Shown one piece after another: positions 44,100-52,769 of a stretch of 64,000 nucleotides of DNA (position 1 is its first letter; each line of letters opens with the position of its first letter). Both the position numbers and the translations under genes were made by a program. The stretch covers positions 225,703 to 289,702 of the forward strand of contig DF239156.1 in the NCBI GenBank assembly GCA_000507305.1, read 5' to 3'. Below the pieces are notes generated by a model. The model was not told the origin of the DNA. It did no database searches and worked only from the letters and a program-made list of their open reading frames with translations. The stretch is from Breviolum minutum Mf 1.05b.01 (taxonomy: Eukaryota; Sar; Dinophyceae; Suessiales; Symbiodiniaceae).

Positions 44100-44700
44100 T
44101 GAAAAGGTGACCACGGAACCGCTCCAAGGTCCTCACGTAGAGGGATGGGTTGTGCGGCCCCGGTGTGCATCAGGGTACTTGCAACCCGTGAGTTCTCCAG
44201 TTTTGATGGTTGATCAAGGTGGGTTTGATGCGATTCACTCATATTCACTCGAAGCATTGTTTTGATAAAAGACTTTCTCAAGGATTGGATCTCTCCAAGC
44301 CAATTGTAGCAAATTCATGTTCATCAAACAACAGCATGAATCTCCATTTGAAGGATTCGATCCAGCTGGATGCGAGTTGTGTTGTTTAATGCTGTTTTAA
44401 ATCCATGTTCTTGTGGCTTGGTTTCCCCCTCAACAAATTTCATCAAAGCCGAGCCTTTCTGGTGTGTATAGAGTGTCCAAAGAAAGTTCCAAATCAAACA
44501 TGCACTGCACTCAAACATCTCTTCGCACATGCACATGGAACACAAGACCAACACCAAAATCACATCTCACCATCCAAACACTCCACTTAGAAAACGTCAA
44601 CTGCTGCGCAATTGAGGCACAGATCTATAGAACGTTGCTGGTCGAATTCATCAACTTCAACAGCATACAGTTTACAGCTTTGAAGAGAACTGGACAACTG
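44100..44700. repeat. LRR-intron repeat family, copy (with 45180-45690 and 62692-63095)
   Basis: Contains the ACCACGGAACCGCTCCAAGG block, a CACCCGT-like block GTTGATCAAGGTGGGTTTGA, and the GGATTGGATCTCTCCAAGC to GATTCGATCCAGCTGGATGC block. These recur in the same order behind other LRR exons, showing that exon plus intron units multiplied together. Confidence 0.88.
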
Positions 44701-45061
44701 ACTCACTGACATTTCTCCTCTAGCCGGAGTTCAAGGACCTATGGAGTGATCCCGTTTGAAAGCAACACAGTCAGAGAGTGGCGACAGAACGCCACTGAGA
44801 AATTGGCCAACACAACAGATCAAAACGAAAAAAATCAAACGAAAAACTCGAAAAATGCAACCCCAAACCCTTCAGAACCCCTTAAATGTTCAGCAGAAAC
44901 CAATTTGCTCAATTCAAATGACTCAAATTCAAAGAGTCAAAACCCCAAAGCTGAAACAAATTAAATGGCCTCAGAAATGGCCGCCCTCGAGGCAGGGCAG
45001 CTAATCCTCCCTGCCACTGCCCAGCGCATCCCGCAGCTAGGCCGACCCCCACAAGAGGCGC

Positions 45062-45145
45062 CTTTGCTCCCGGGGGGCCGATCTGGTTGTTGGCCAGGAG
45101 CAGCTGTTCAACCGTCATGTTGCTCTTCAGCCCTTCCACCAGGGC
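45062..45145 (-). CDS. LRR exon 3
   Basis: 84 bases encoding ALVEGLKSNMTVEQLLLANN then QIGPPGAK. Acceptor TTTGCTGGTCGAAG/G, donor AAG/GCGCCT. Slightly diverged from the other copies. Confidence 0.75.
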
Positions 45146-45179
45146 CTTCGACCAGCAAAAAAGGGACAAAGGTGAAAAA

Positions 45180-45690
45180 GTGACCATGGAACCGCTCCAA
45201 GGTCCTCACGGGTTGTGCGGCCCCCCCTTATCCATCAGGGTGCTTGCAACCCGTGAGTTCTCCAGTTTTGATGGTTGATCAAGGTGGGTTTGATGCGATT
45301 CACTCATATTCACTCGAAGCATTGTTTTGAAAAAAACTTTCTCAAGGATTGGATCTCTCCAAGCAAATTGTAGCAAATTCATGTTCATCAAACCTCAGCA
45401 TGAATCTCCATTTGAAGGATTCGATCCAGCTGGATGCGAGTTGTGTTGTTTAATGCTGTTTTAAATCCATGTTCTTGTGGCTTGGTTTCCCCCTCAACAA
45501 ATTTCATCAAAGCCGAGCCTTTCTGGTGTGTATAGAGTCTAATAGAGTGTCTAAAGAAAGTTCCAAATCAAACATGCACTCAAACATCTCTTCGCACATG
45601 GAACGTCAACTGCTGTGTAATTCAGGCACGGATCTATAGAACTAGAGAACGTTGTCGTTCGAATTCATCAACTTCAACGGCATAATTTAC
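45180..45690. repeat. LRR-intron repeat family, second copy
   Basis: Same block order as 44100-44700 with small deletions (a missing CACGTAGAGGGAT segment near 45210). Confidence 0.88.
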
Positions 45691-45776
45691 AGCTTTGAAG
45701 AAGCAACATAGTCAGAGAGTGGCGACAGAACGCCACTGAGAAACCAGTGTCCCAAGCCGACGGCCGGAAGAGGCGC

Positions 45777-45860
45777 CTCTGCCCCCTGCTCGCCAATGTC
45801 GTTGTTGTCCAGGCCCAGGACTTTAACCGTCTTGTTGCCCTTCAGCATTTCGGCCAGGGC
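45777..45860 (-). CDS. LRR exon 4
   Basis: 84 bases encoding ALAEMLKGNKTVKVLGLDNN then DIGEQGAE, one residue different from exon 2. Acceptor CTGGTCGAAG/G, donor GAG/GCGCCT. Confidence 0.8.
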
Positions 45861-46215
45861 CTTCGACCAGCAAAAAAGGGACAAAGGTGAAAGGGTGACC
45901 ACGGAACCGCTCCAAGGTCCTCACGTAGAGAGATGGGTTGCGCGGCCCCGGTGTTCATCAGGGTGCTTGTAACCCGTGAGTTCTCCAGTTTTGAGTGTTG
46001 ATCAAGGTGGGTTTGATGCGATTCACTCGAAACATGGTTTTGATGAATTTGTTGGACATGACAAGTCTTGGCCCCAGCCATCACATCGCAACAATGGATC
46101 CGTGGCTGAGAGACTTGGTGCATGGTGCAGAAAGCCCTGTGTTTTATCGCCAAGTTTCAAAGACTCAATTTCCAAATCCCCCCCACCATCCCAGGCCGAC
46201 GGCCGGAAGAGGCGC

Positions 46216-46299
46216 CTTTGCTCCCTGGGGGCGGATCTGGTTGTTGGCCAGGAGCAGCTTTTCAACCGTCTCGTTGTTCTTCAGCATCTCTGCGACAGC
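46216..46299 (-). CDS. LRR exon 5
   Basis: 84 bases encoding AVAEMLKNNETVEKLLLANN then QIRPQGAK, the duplicate of exon 1 with Gly to Arg in the IGPQG turn. Confidence 0.8.
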
Positions 46300-47383
46300 C
46301 TGCGACCGGGAAAGGGAATGGTAAAAAAGGTGAGAAAAATCCCATGACCGACGAAGACACGGACACACAGGCGCATCAATTTTGTGATCGTCGACAAATA
46401 CATGCACAGACCAACATGTGACTGGTCAAGTTGTTAGCGGTTGAAAATGATTGAATGCACATACTGGATTCAAACATTGGCATGCAGGATAGCTGATGTA
46501 GACTTGATCTTACCCTTTAGGTATTGGTGGCAATACTTCCTGTATCGATCTGTGACATTTTAGGCTGGTTGAGCAGGGGCCGACTTTGTATACCGCAGCC
46601 GTTCCCACCAAACCGATACAGTTTAAGGAACTGGAATGACATGAACACACCAGTGAAACCAATGAGGAAAATTCAAAGCTCACACTGACTTTGAATTCAG
46701 TTGATCACTCATCTCAAAATGCTGGGGATGCTGGGAATTATTGGTAATTTCGGTATAGCTTCCACATGCTGCAAGACCGACGCATTTTTTGCATATGAGT
46801 GCTTTTGTCGGAATATTTGTCCACCAAACAAAGGGAATGGGGTCACGGTTTGAAATATGGACTCCATGACCTCAAAGCAACTGATACCTACTACCCAGTA
46901 GTAGTTCCGATGCGCTCACCCTCCCACTACAAACCATGGGCCAGGAATCCAAATGAAATCAAATGAACAAGGAACATGGTATGATGTGGTATGGAAGGTA
47001 CTACGACAGAACTCTGTTTCACTCTGCATGACCTTTCTCTGGCGTTTGTTTTCCCGAGCCTAAATCATGGCAAACAACTAGAAGTTGGAAATAAAGAAAC
47101 TGTTTCCTTCACAAACGAGCTACAACTCAACAAAACTGATCAAAACGAACAAACTCAAACAAAAAATGCAACCCCAAACCATTCAAAACCCCTTAAATGT
47201 TCAGCAGAAACCAATTAAACTCAATGCAAATGACTCAAATTCAACGACTCAAAACCCCAAAGCTGAAACAAATGGCCTCAGAAATGGCCGCCCTCGAGGC
47301 AGGGCAGCTAATCCTCCCTCCCAATGCCCAGCGCATCCCGCAGCTGCCCTGCACCGTCCCAAGCCGACGGCCGGAAGAGGCGC

Positions 47384-47464
47384 CTCTGCTCCCTGCTCGC
47401 CAATGTCGTTGTTGTCCAGGCCCAGGACTTTAAGCGTCTTGCCCTTCAGCATTTCGGCCAGGGC
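47384..47464 (-). CDS. LRR exon 6 (one codon shorter)
   Basis: 81 bases encoding ALAEMLKGKTLKVLGLDNND then IGEQGAE. One Asn codon is lost relative to exons 2 and 4, keeping the frame. Acceptor CCCCCGGTCGCAG/G. Confidence 0.8.
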
Positions 47465-47525
47465 CTGCGACCGGGGGAAGGAGGGGAGCAACGCCCTATG
47501 TGTCACTGGTCAATTTGCAAAGCAC
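47465..47525 (-). other. 61-base LRR intron with GT donor
   Basis: Between exons 7 and 6: AAG/GTGCTTTGC at the donor and TTCCCCCGGTCGCAG/G at the acceptor. Unlike the other introns here it is very short and uses GT instead of GC. Confidence 0.65.
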
Positions 47526-47609
47526 CTTGGCTCCGTTGGGGCCGATGTAGTTCTCCTCCAGCTGCAGCTTTTTAACCGTCGTGTTGCTCTTCAACATTTC
47601 CGCCACTGC
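47526..47609 (-). CDS. LRR exon 7
   Basis: 84 bases encoding AVAEMLKSNTTVKKLQLEEN then YIGPNGAK, the most 5' repeat seen (minus-strand sense). No signal for further exons is found upstream before the minisatellite. Confidence 0.78.
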
Positions 47610-47879
47610 CTGCGACCGGGCAAAGGGACAACGGTGAAAAGGTGAGCATGGGTTGTCTGCCAGGTGTGTTTGCTCTTTGTAAGTTCTCCATGTTGATTGT
47701 TGATCAAGGTGGGTTTGATGCGATTCACTCGAAAGTATACCAGCATAGACCCCAGATAGCAAAACCCAATTTTTGTGTGCTATCAACGTAGAGAACGGTG
47801 TAACGTCTGCGAGAAGTTCAAAACAAAATTCATTTTTGCTTCTGAATATAGAAGGAAGATATGCAATAAAATTGGCACC

Positions 47880-48271
47880 CTGCAATGGCACCCAGCAATG
47901 GCGTTGGTCGTCACCCTCCCCCCCAACCATAGCGCACTAGAATGGCACCCAGCAATGGCACCACGCCCACTCCGCCAAAGTTGGTCGTCACCTTCCCCCC
48001 CCCACCATAGCACACTAGAATGGCACCCAGCAATGGCACCACGTCCCCAAAATTGACGCATGCTACAGAAACACCCTGCAATGGCACCCAGCAATGGCAC
48101 CACGCGCGCTCCCCCAAAGTTGGTCGTCACCCTCCCCCCCAAGCATAGCACACTACAATGGCACCCTACGATGGCACCCTGCAATGGCAACACCCCTCCG
48201 CCTTCCACCATAGCACACTACAATGGCACCCTGCAATGGCACCACGTCCACTCGCCCAAAGTTGGCCCCCT
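47880..48271. repeat. Minisatellite (ATGGCACCCTGCAATGGCAC type), left part
   Basis: Irregular 60-70-base units made of CACTACAATGGCACCCTGCA, ATGGCACCACG, CCAAAGTTGGTCGTCACC and C-runs. The array continues at 62523 on the other side of element C. Confidence 0.9.
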
Positions 48272-48276
48272 CCCCT

Positions 48277-48444
48277 TGAAGAGTGGCACTAGCGTTCTAC
48301 CTACTGGCAGGGATAACGAGCACGTCTTTTTATGACTCTCTGCGAGCGGTCAAATAACCACTACTCCCTTGAGCCTATATACGACAAAACACAAGTAGAT
48401 ATTAGACTCTTCAATATACTGTACTGGCCTTCCAAAGAAAAACA
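48277..48444 (-). repeat. 3' LTR of element C
   Basis: 168 bases, TGAAGAGTGGCACTAGCG at one end and AAAGAAAAACA at the other (plus strand). No clear polypurine tract precedes it on the sense strand. Confidence 0.93.
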
Positions 48445-48979
48445 CAGGCACAAATTCATAAAGAAGAGTCATCTACTGCGTAATGACGCAGAATAGGCAA
48501 AGCAGCGGAGGCACTAAAAGTTTTCCCTACGTTGGCTCTAATGTACACCGCGAGACATCTAATGTGGTGCTCACACTGCGTCAATGAAACACCGTAAGAA
48601 AAATCTTACCTTGGCCAAGACATTATCAGTCCACAAGCTCAACTGTGCCCTACAAAGAAAATTCAACTAATAGGCTCTTTTGCTTCTGACAAGAAAAGTC
48701 CAAAACTGTGTCACCATGAAAGCTCATCATGGGTGCTCATATTGCCTCAAGCATTGACATTTTGAATTCTCACCGGGAAGCAACACAAAAGTCACATCCA
48801 AAAGTTTGGGACCATCAAAAAGAAACTTACACAGAAGCAACAAAAACGAAACCAGTTCATTTGGTGAGCAATGATGGAAATACGGAACATTGACATCGAT
48901 GGGAGAAAAATCATCACATTGCAAATTTCAAACAAAAGCAACAATGCAAAACACAGCTTCAGATCAGAAAAACCATTAT
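48445..48979. other. Element C 3' untranslated region, no gene seen
   Basis: AT-rich, no coding signal. Next to the LTR is AGGCACAAATTCATAAAGAAGA, similar to a segment near 54300. Confidence 0.6.
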
Positions 48980-49237
48980 CTTCCTTGATAGAAAGTATAT
49001 GGTCAAATCATCTCATCAGGAGTGCCTAGTCACGAAGCCAATGAAAGAAAAAGAGCTCAGAACAATTATCATCTTACCTGGTGGTAAGTACACAATCATT
49101 CATCATCCCAGAAGTCAAAACAACTATCATCTTATCTGGTGATAAGTACATAGTCATTTATCATCCTTCAGCAAACATTGCACCGTACTCAGCCCAGGCA
49201 ACTAGAATAACTAGAAGTTATCTTTTCTGGTGAAAAG
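48980..49237 (-). repeat. Cluster of four covarying hairpins in the element C 3' region
   Basis: Four copies of the 16-nt hairpin: 48980-48995 (5 of 6 pairs), 49073-49088 (CTTACC-TGGT-GGTAAG), 49131-49146 (CTTATC-TGGT-GATAAG), 49222-49237 (CTTTTC-TGGT-GAAAAG), plus-strand sequences. The stems differ but stay complementary; the loop is constant. The middle two sit in a 58-base tandem repeat. All follow the stop codon of the EEP-like ORF. Confidence 0.9.
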
Positions 49238-49243
49238 TATACC

Positions 49244-50857
49244 TCAGTTTGAAGCACTGGCCTTTCCTTTAGCTTTGTTTGCCTTCTGAATTTCCTTCCT
49301 CGTAGCTGCCCTCTGCCTCTTCTGCTCATCAGTGTTGAAGGTCTTCTTTTCTTTGTTCGACATGTCAGAGGGTTCAATCGTGACCAAAAGTGGGCAATGT
49401 GCATCGGCATCTTTTTCACGCAACATCAAAATGTCATTTGTCAAACAAAACAAAAGCTCATTCACAGAATACTTGTACTCCAGACCATCATTGTTGTTGC
49501 CATCATTGAATGTTTCCACTGGAGTAGACAAACCATACTCAAAGAAAGTCAACAAACAACAATCACCAATTCTGTCTGTTTCCTCACGAACATCATGAGC
49601 AAGGTCAACAAGTCCACCAATAGAATCACGAAGATGCTTCAAATCCAAATATGAAATAGAATGGAACTGTCTGACGTTAAAGTCCTTGTTGTTCTCCAAA
49701 ACCTTCTTGAAATAGTGGTCCATTGTTTGTTCCATTCCTTCTGTCCAAAATTGACATGTTGACATGCTGTAAGAGCTGTTCAACTGCTTATTTGCCTCCT
49801 GGTAGGATAACTGGTTGGCGTCTCCACCAACAATGGTAACCTGGTGACAAATACATTCAAAAAGCATGTGAGCAAAAATCTCTCCAGTAATGGCGTGTGA
49901 TTTTCCTGCTGCATCGTGATCGACGTGATAGATACACACCCTTGTCACTTTCATCCTTGCTCTTTCCATGTCAACCAAATCTGTCTCCTCATCTCGATTG
50001 AAATAACCAGATGTTGATGCTGCGAAGGTTGATCTGGAGACTGCCTGTCCCCAACGAATCTCGAAAATACCAAAACTGACCTTTCTGTTAGGCCCTGACC
50101 AGACTTCTTCCTTAGGACCTCCAATCTGAACAATACTGCCGTTCTTTCCTAACCTGGCCAAAACACATAGGTCCTTTGCATCATTGAAACAAAAACTCCA
50201 GCCATGATCCTGTAGGTATTCTTGGTGTGGTTCTAAAGCGGCTGCTTCACACACCAGCATAATGTGTGCTCTCAAATTTTTAAGCATCTGCAAAAACAAA
50301 TTGTTGTTCTCTGGAACATGATCTGGAAACTCATCTGGTTTGTTCTCCTTGTAGTAGATCTTGTCAGAGTCGATAACACTGGGCAGACGCCAGTTTTCTC
50401 CACGTTTCCAGTTTCCAAGATTCCAAAAGAGAGTCGTCAATGACTTCGAACTGCTTCCCAAAGATTCAGGGTTCCTTTCCATCTTCTCACCACTCAAAAA
50501 CAATTCAGTAATATCAGAAACAATGTCATCATAAGAGTATTCAAACTTTTCTGCATCAGCAACAAGATCTCTCAACTGCAACTGCCTTTCTTCAAAGTTT
50601 GCCTTAGCCTTTCTTGATCGTTCTTCTTGTGGTTCTTCATTGGCAACTCGAAAGCGATGATCTTCACAACCATACACAACAGGGCTTCCATAAAAGTATT
50701 CTTCAATAGTTGGTGTTGTGAAAACAACTCAACATAAGCATCAATAAACTTTTCCTCATCAAAATCAAAAGGCAAATGTGGATGTCCAACAGGATTTGAC
50801 ATTCGATATTTGTAAAAATTCAAGCTCCTTGCATGGGACTCTCTGAAGTACTTGCCA
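49244..50857 (-). CDS. EEP-family (endonuclease/exonuclease/phosphatase) nuclease-like protein of element C
   Basis: The long open part is 50677-49244 (477 codons). Two one-base shifts (near 50855 and 50725) join it upstream through FDGKYFRESHARSLNFYKYR and FDEEKFIDAYVELF, so it is probably the C-terminal part of the protein starting at 51784. EEP-like landmarks, numbered from 50677: TLFWNLGNW at 83-90 (N-terminal Asn motif), AHIMLVCEAA with Glu at 144 (metal ligand), VTIVGGDANQ at 280-289 (the GDxN motif) and DAHCPLLVTI with His at 427 (the SDHxP motif). This set and order fit a metal-dependent nuclease related to AP endonuclease, ExoIII and CCR4. A basic tail (KANKAKGKASASN) may bind nucleic acid. 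Such a domain belongs to LINE elements, not copia elements. Target (DNA or RNA) unknown. Confidence 0.62.
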
Positions 50858-51784
50858 TCAAAACCAAAAGTACTTGTTCTTGTGCTGTTTATCTAACTGT
50901 CCCAATCTGTCCAAAGCGCACTCATTTTCAGGTTCAACCGTCATAGGATCTTCTGTGCGTTGTGGCCTTGGAATCTCAATCTTGACCTTTGGTTCAGGCT
51001 CCAGTGACTGAAGGAGTGACATCTTGTTTGTATGAAGTCTTAGATAGTTTTCTCTTCCAGCATAAAGGTGAAGTTCAAGACTAGATAGCGCAGATGAAAG
51101 GTTTTCATCAGCTTCAGGCCTCAATGCCGCCATGAAATCTTGAGTTGATGTATGAAAGAAAATATCTTGCGCCTTCCTCTCATCTAGCTCTTCACCATAC
51201 CTGACTTCTTCATTGGGTTGAATCTCAACAAATGGAATGCCTTCTTCATCTCGTCGTTGTCTTCTTGCACTATCTGCTTCCAAAATTTGACCCAAAAACT
51301 CTCTGTCACTCTGAAGAAATTGGCTGATAAATCTAGCCATTGCAGGATTGGCAATTCTTGGACGTGGCCCTAATCTGCTTTCTTCTCCTTCTTCATCCTC
51401 ACTGTCAGCATATTGTTGAAGAACATCTGAATTCATAAGAAGGTTTGCTCGTTGCATCTGTTGGGAGCTAGTCTCAGAAACATCATCAAGGTCAGCATCT
51501 CCAAAATCATGTGCTTCTTCAGTTGCCGGCATTTGTGCATCTTGTGGATCTTCTTGTGGAGCATCTTGTGGATCTTCTTGTGGAGCGTCTTCTTTAAGTT
51601 CTTTTTGAGGTGCATCCATCTCCACATCTTCTTCTTTAGCTTCTGTTCTTGATCTCCTTCCTGGTGGTAAGTCTTCAGGAACTTCTGCTGCTGCCACTGC
51701 CATCTCACCTGATGGTGAGTCCGCAGCTACAGCTTCCTCCTTGGCTTCTGGTATCTCACCTGGTGGTGAGTCTCCAGTTGCCAT
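50858..51784 (-). CDS. Acidic N-terminal part of the second extra protein of element C
   Basis: ATG at 51784 (MATGDSPPGEIPEAKEEA), 308 codons. Two of the 16-nt hairpins lie in its first 30 codons and are translated as DSPPGE and DSPSGE; a third, degenerate one gives DLPPGR. Then comes a tandem acidic repeat (DAPQEDPQDAPQEDPQDA), EEAHDFGDADLDDVSETSS, helical FISQFLQSDREFLGQILEAD, and IPRPQRTEDPMTVEPENE. A run of four T near 50880 shifts the frame right after NKYF; with one T fewer it continues into the EEP-like part. I see no known domain. The acidic start could be a regulatory or interaction tail. Confidence 0.6.
   Translation of the reverse strand: MATGDSPPGEIPEAKEEAVAADSPSGEMAVAAAEVPEDLPPGRRSRTEAKEEDVEMDAPQKELKEDAPQEDPQDAPQEDPQDAQMPATEEAHDFGDADLDDVSETSSQQMQRANLLMNSDVLQQYADSEDEEGEESRLGPRPRIANPAMARFISQFLQSDREFLGQILEADSARRQRRDEEGIPFVEIQPNEEVRYGEELDERKAQDIFFHTSTQDFMAALRPEADENLSSALSSLELHLYAGRENYLRLHTNKMSLLQSLEPEPKVKIEIPRPQRTEDPMTVEPENECALDRLGQLDKQHKNKYFWF
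51656..51671 (-). repeat. Element C hairpin, degenerate
   Basis: CCTTCC-TGGT-GGTAAG; four of six pairs kept. Probably an older copy in the acidic ORF. Confidence 0.55.
51704..51719 (-). repeat. Element C hairpin
   Basis: CTCACC-TGAT-GGTGAG, six of six pairs; translated on the minus strand within DSPSGE. Confidence 0.88.
51755..51770 (-). repeat. Element C hairpin
   Basis: CTCACC-TGGT-GGTGAG, six of six pairs; translated within DSPPGE, four codons after the start ATG. Confidence 0.9.
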
Positions 51785-52118
51785 TGCATCTTGGGATGCT
51801 GAGGCAGGAACAAAAGTACAACAGTACGCTGCAACTGCTTGGCAGAGATTTCAAATGTTTCAGCAAGAGGTCTGATGACAACCGTTGATCCAATAGATTT
51901 TACATAATTGACATCCTCAAAAGGATGTGTCTGAAGTGTTGATCACCAAGTGCTTGTAAAGTTGTCATGAAGTTCAGACCTGCTTTCAACATATTGCTTA
52001 AGTTCCTTCAAATCAAATTATGCAAAAGTACCTGGAGCTGGCTTCTCATAGGTTGATTCCAATTGTCTTTCCACTGCCCACAAACACAAACGAGGAGAAA
52101 ATCAAGTTGTTGCGAATA
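51785..52118. other. Spacer between the two extra coding regions of element C
   Basis: No start codon-led ORF. An open minus-strand segment (EDVNYVKSIGSTVVIRPLAE, then FEISAKQLQRTVVLLF) could be the tail of the upstream protein or a leader; I cannot decide. Confidence 0.4.
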
Positions 52119-52769
52119 TCAAAACAAAGATTTTCCCGAATTTGGTACTGTTGGAGTACCTGCAGTGGGATCAGGATCAACCAAATACATTTCACCATTC
52201 TCATATCTCATCACAAATTCTTCCCAAAGTGCTGGTGTCTTCCTCACATATCTCTCCACAATGCCAGTGTACAAATCTTCAACTGCTTCAGCGAACAGAT
52301 CTAAGTTCCTGTTCATCCCTGTTGTCTTCTTCAAGTTCAATTCTTTCTCTTTCTAGGGATGCTGGATTGTTGTCACCTTCACGTGCCTTGTAAGGTTCAG
52401 GAACATCACGTCTCCAACCTACATTCTCGTAGTACTGAACCTTCTGCTGATAGATCTCCTTCTCTTCAACAGTACTGTAGTTTTTGACGTATGCTGTCAT
52501 CCTGCCTATTTCCCAGGAACGAGTGAAAAATAAAACTGAATGGCCTGCAAGTGGATACTTCTCCCAAACGTGGCGAGTAATGCCCTGAGCTCTCAGATCT
52601 TCCTGTTGAGATGTTGATAGCATGAAAGATTCTCTGACAATCAACACAGGTTCACCATGAGGATTGGTGACCCTCTCACCCTTGTTGTTCCTCAGTGTTA
52701 ACACTCCTGCTTGAAAAAGGTGCCAAGGGTTCTCAGAAATGATCTGAACTGCTTGAGTCTCGAGCTTGT
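52119..52769 (-). pseudogene. C-terminal extension of the KptA-like protein, out of frame
   Basis: Two open segments continue the upstream ORF after single-base shifts at about 52775 and 52300. The first reads ENPWHLFQAGVLTLRNNKGE, HGEPVLIVRESFMLSTSQQE, HVWEKYPLAGHSVLFFTRSW and NYSTVEEKEIYQQKVQYYEN. The second reads LFAEAVEDLYTGIVERYVRK and ALWEEFVMRYENGEMYLVDP. Together they add about 210 residues without a recognised domain. Confidence 0.55.

Larger units (their letters stand above)
45895..47464 (-). repeat. LRR-gene segmental duplication, copy 2
   Basis: Collinear with 42488-44072. Small indels include an extra TGAAATATGG near 46850 and the loss of several bases near 46485. Confidence 0.9.

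Noticed and set aside
48445-48470. A polypurine tract before the 3' LTR of element C
   Set aside because: The sense strand here is CTTTATGAATTTGTGCC, not purine-rich; no convincing tract was seen nearby.
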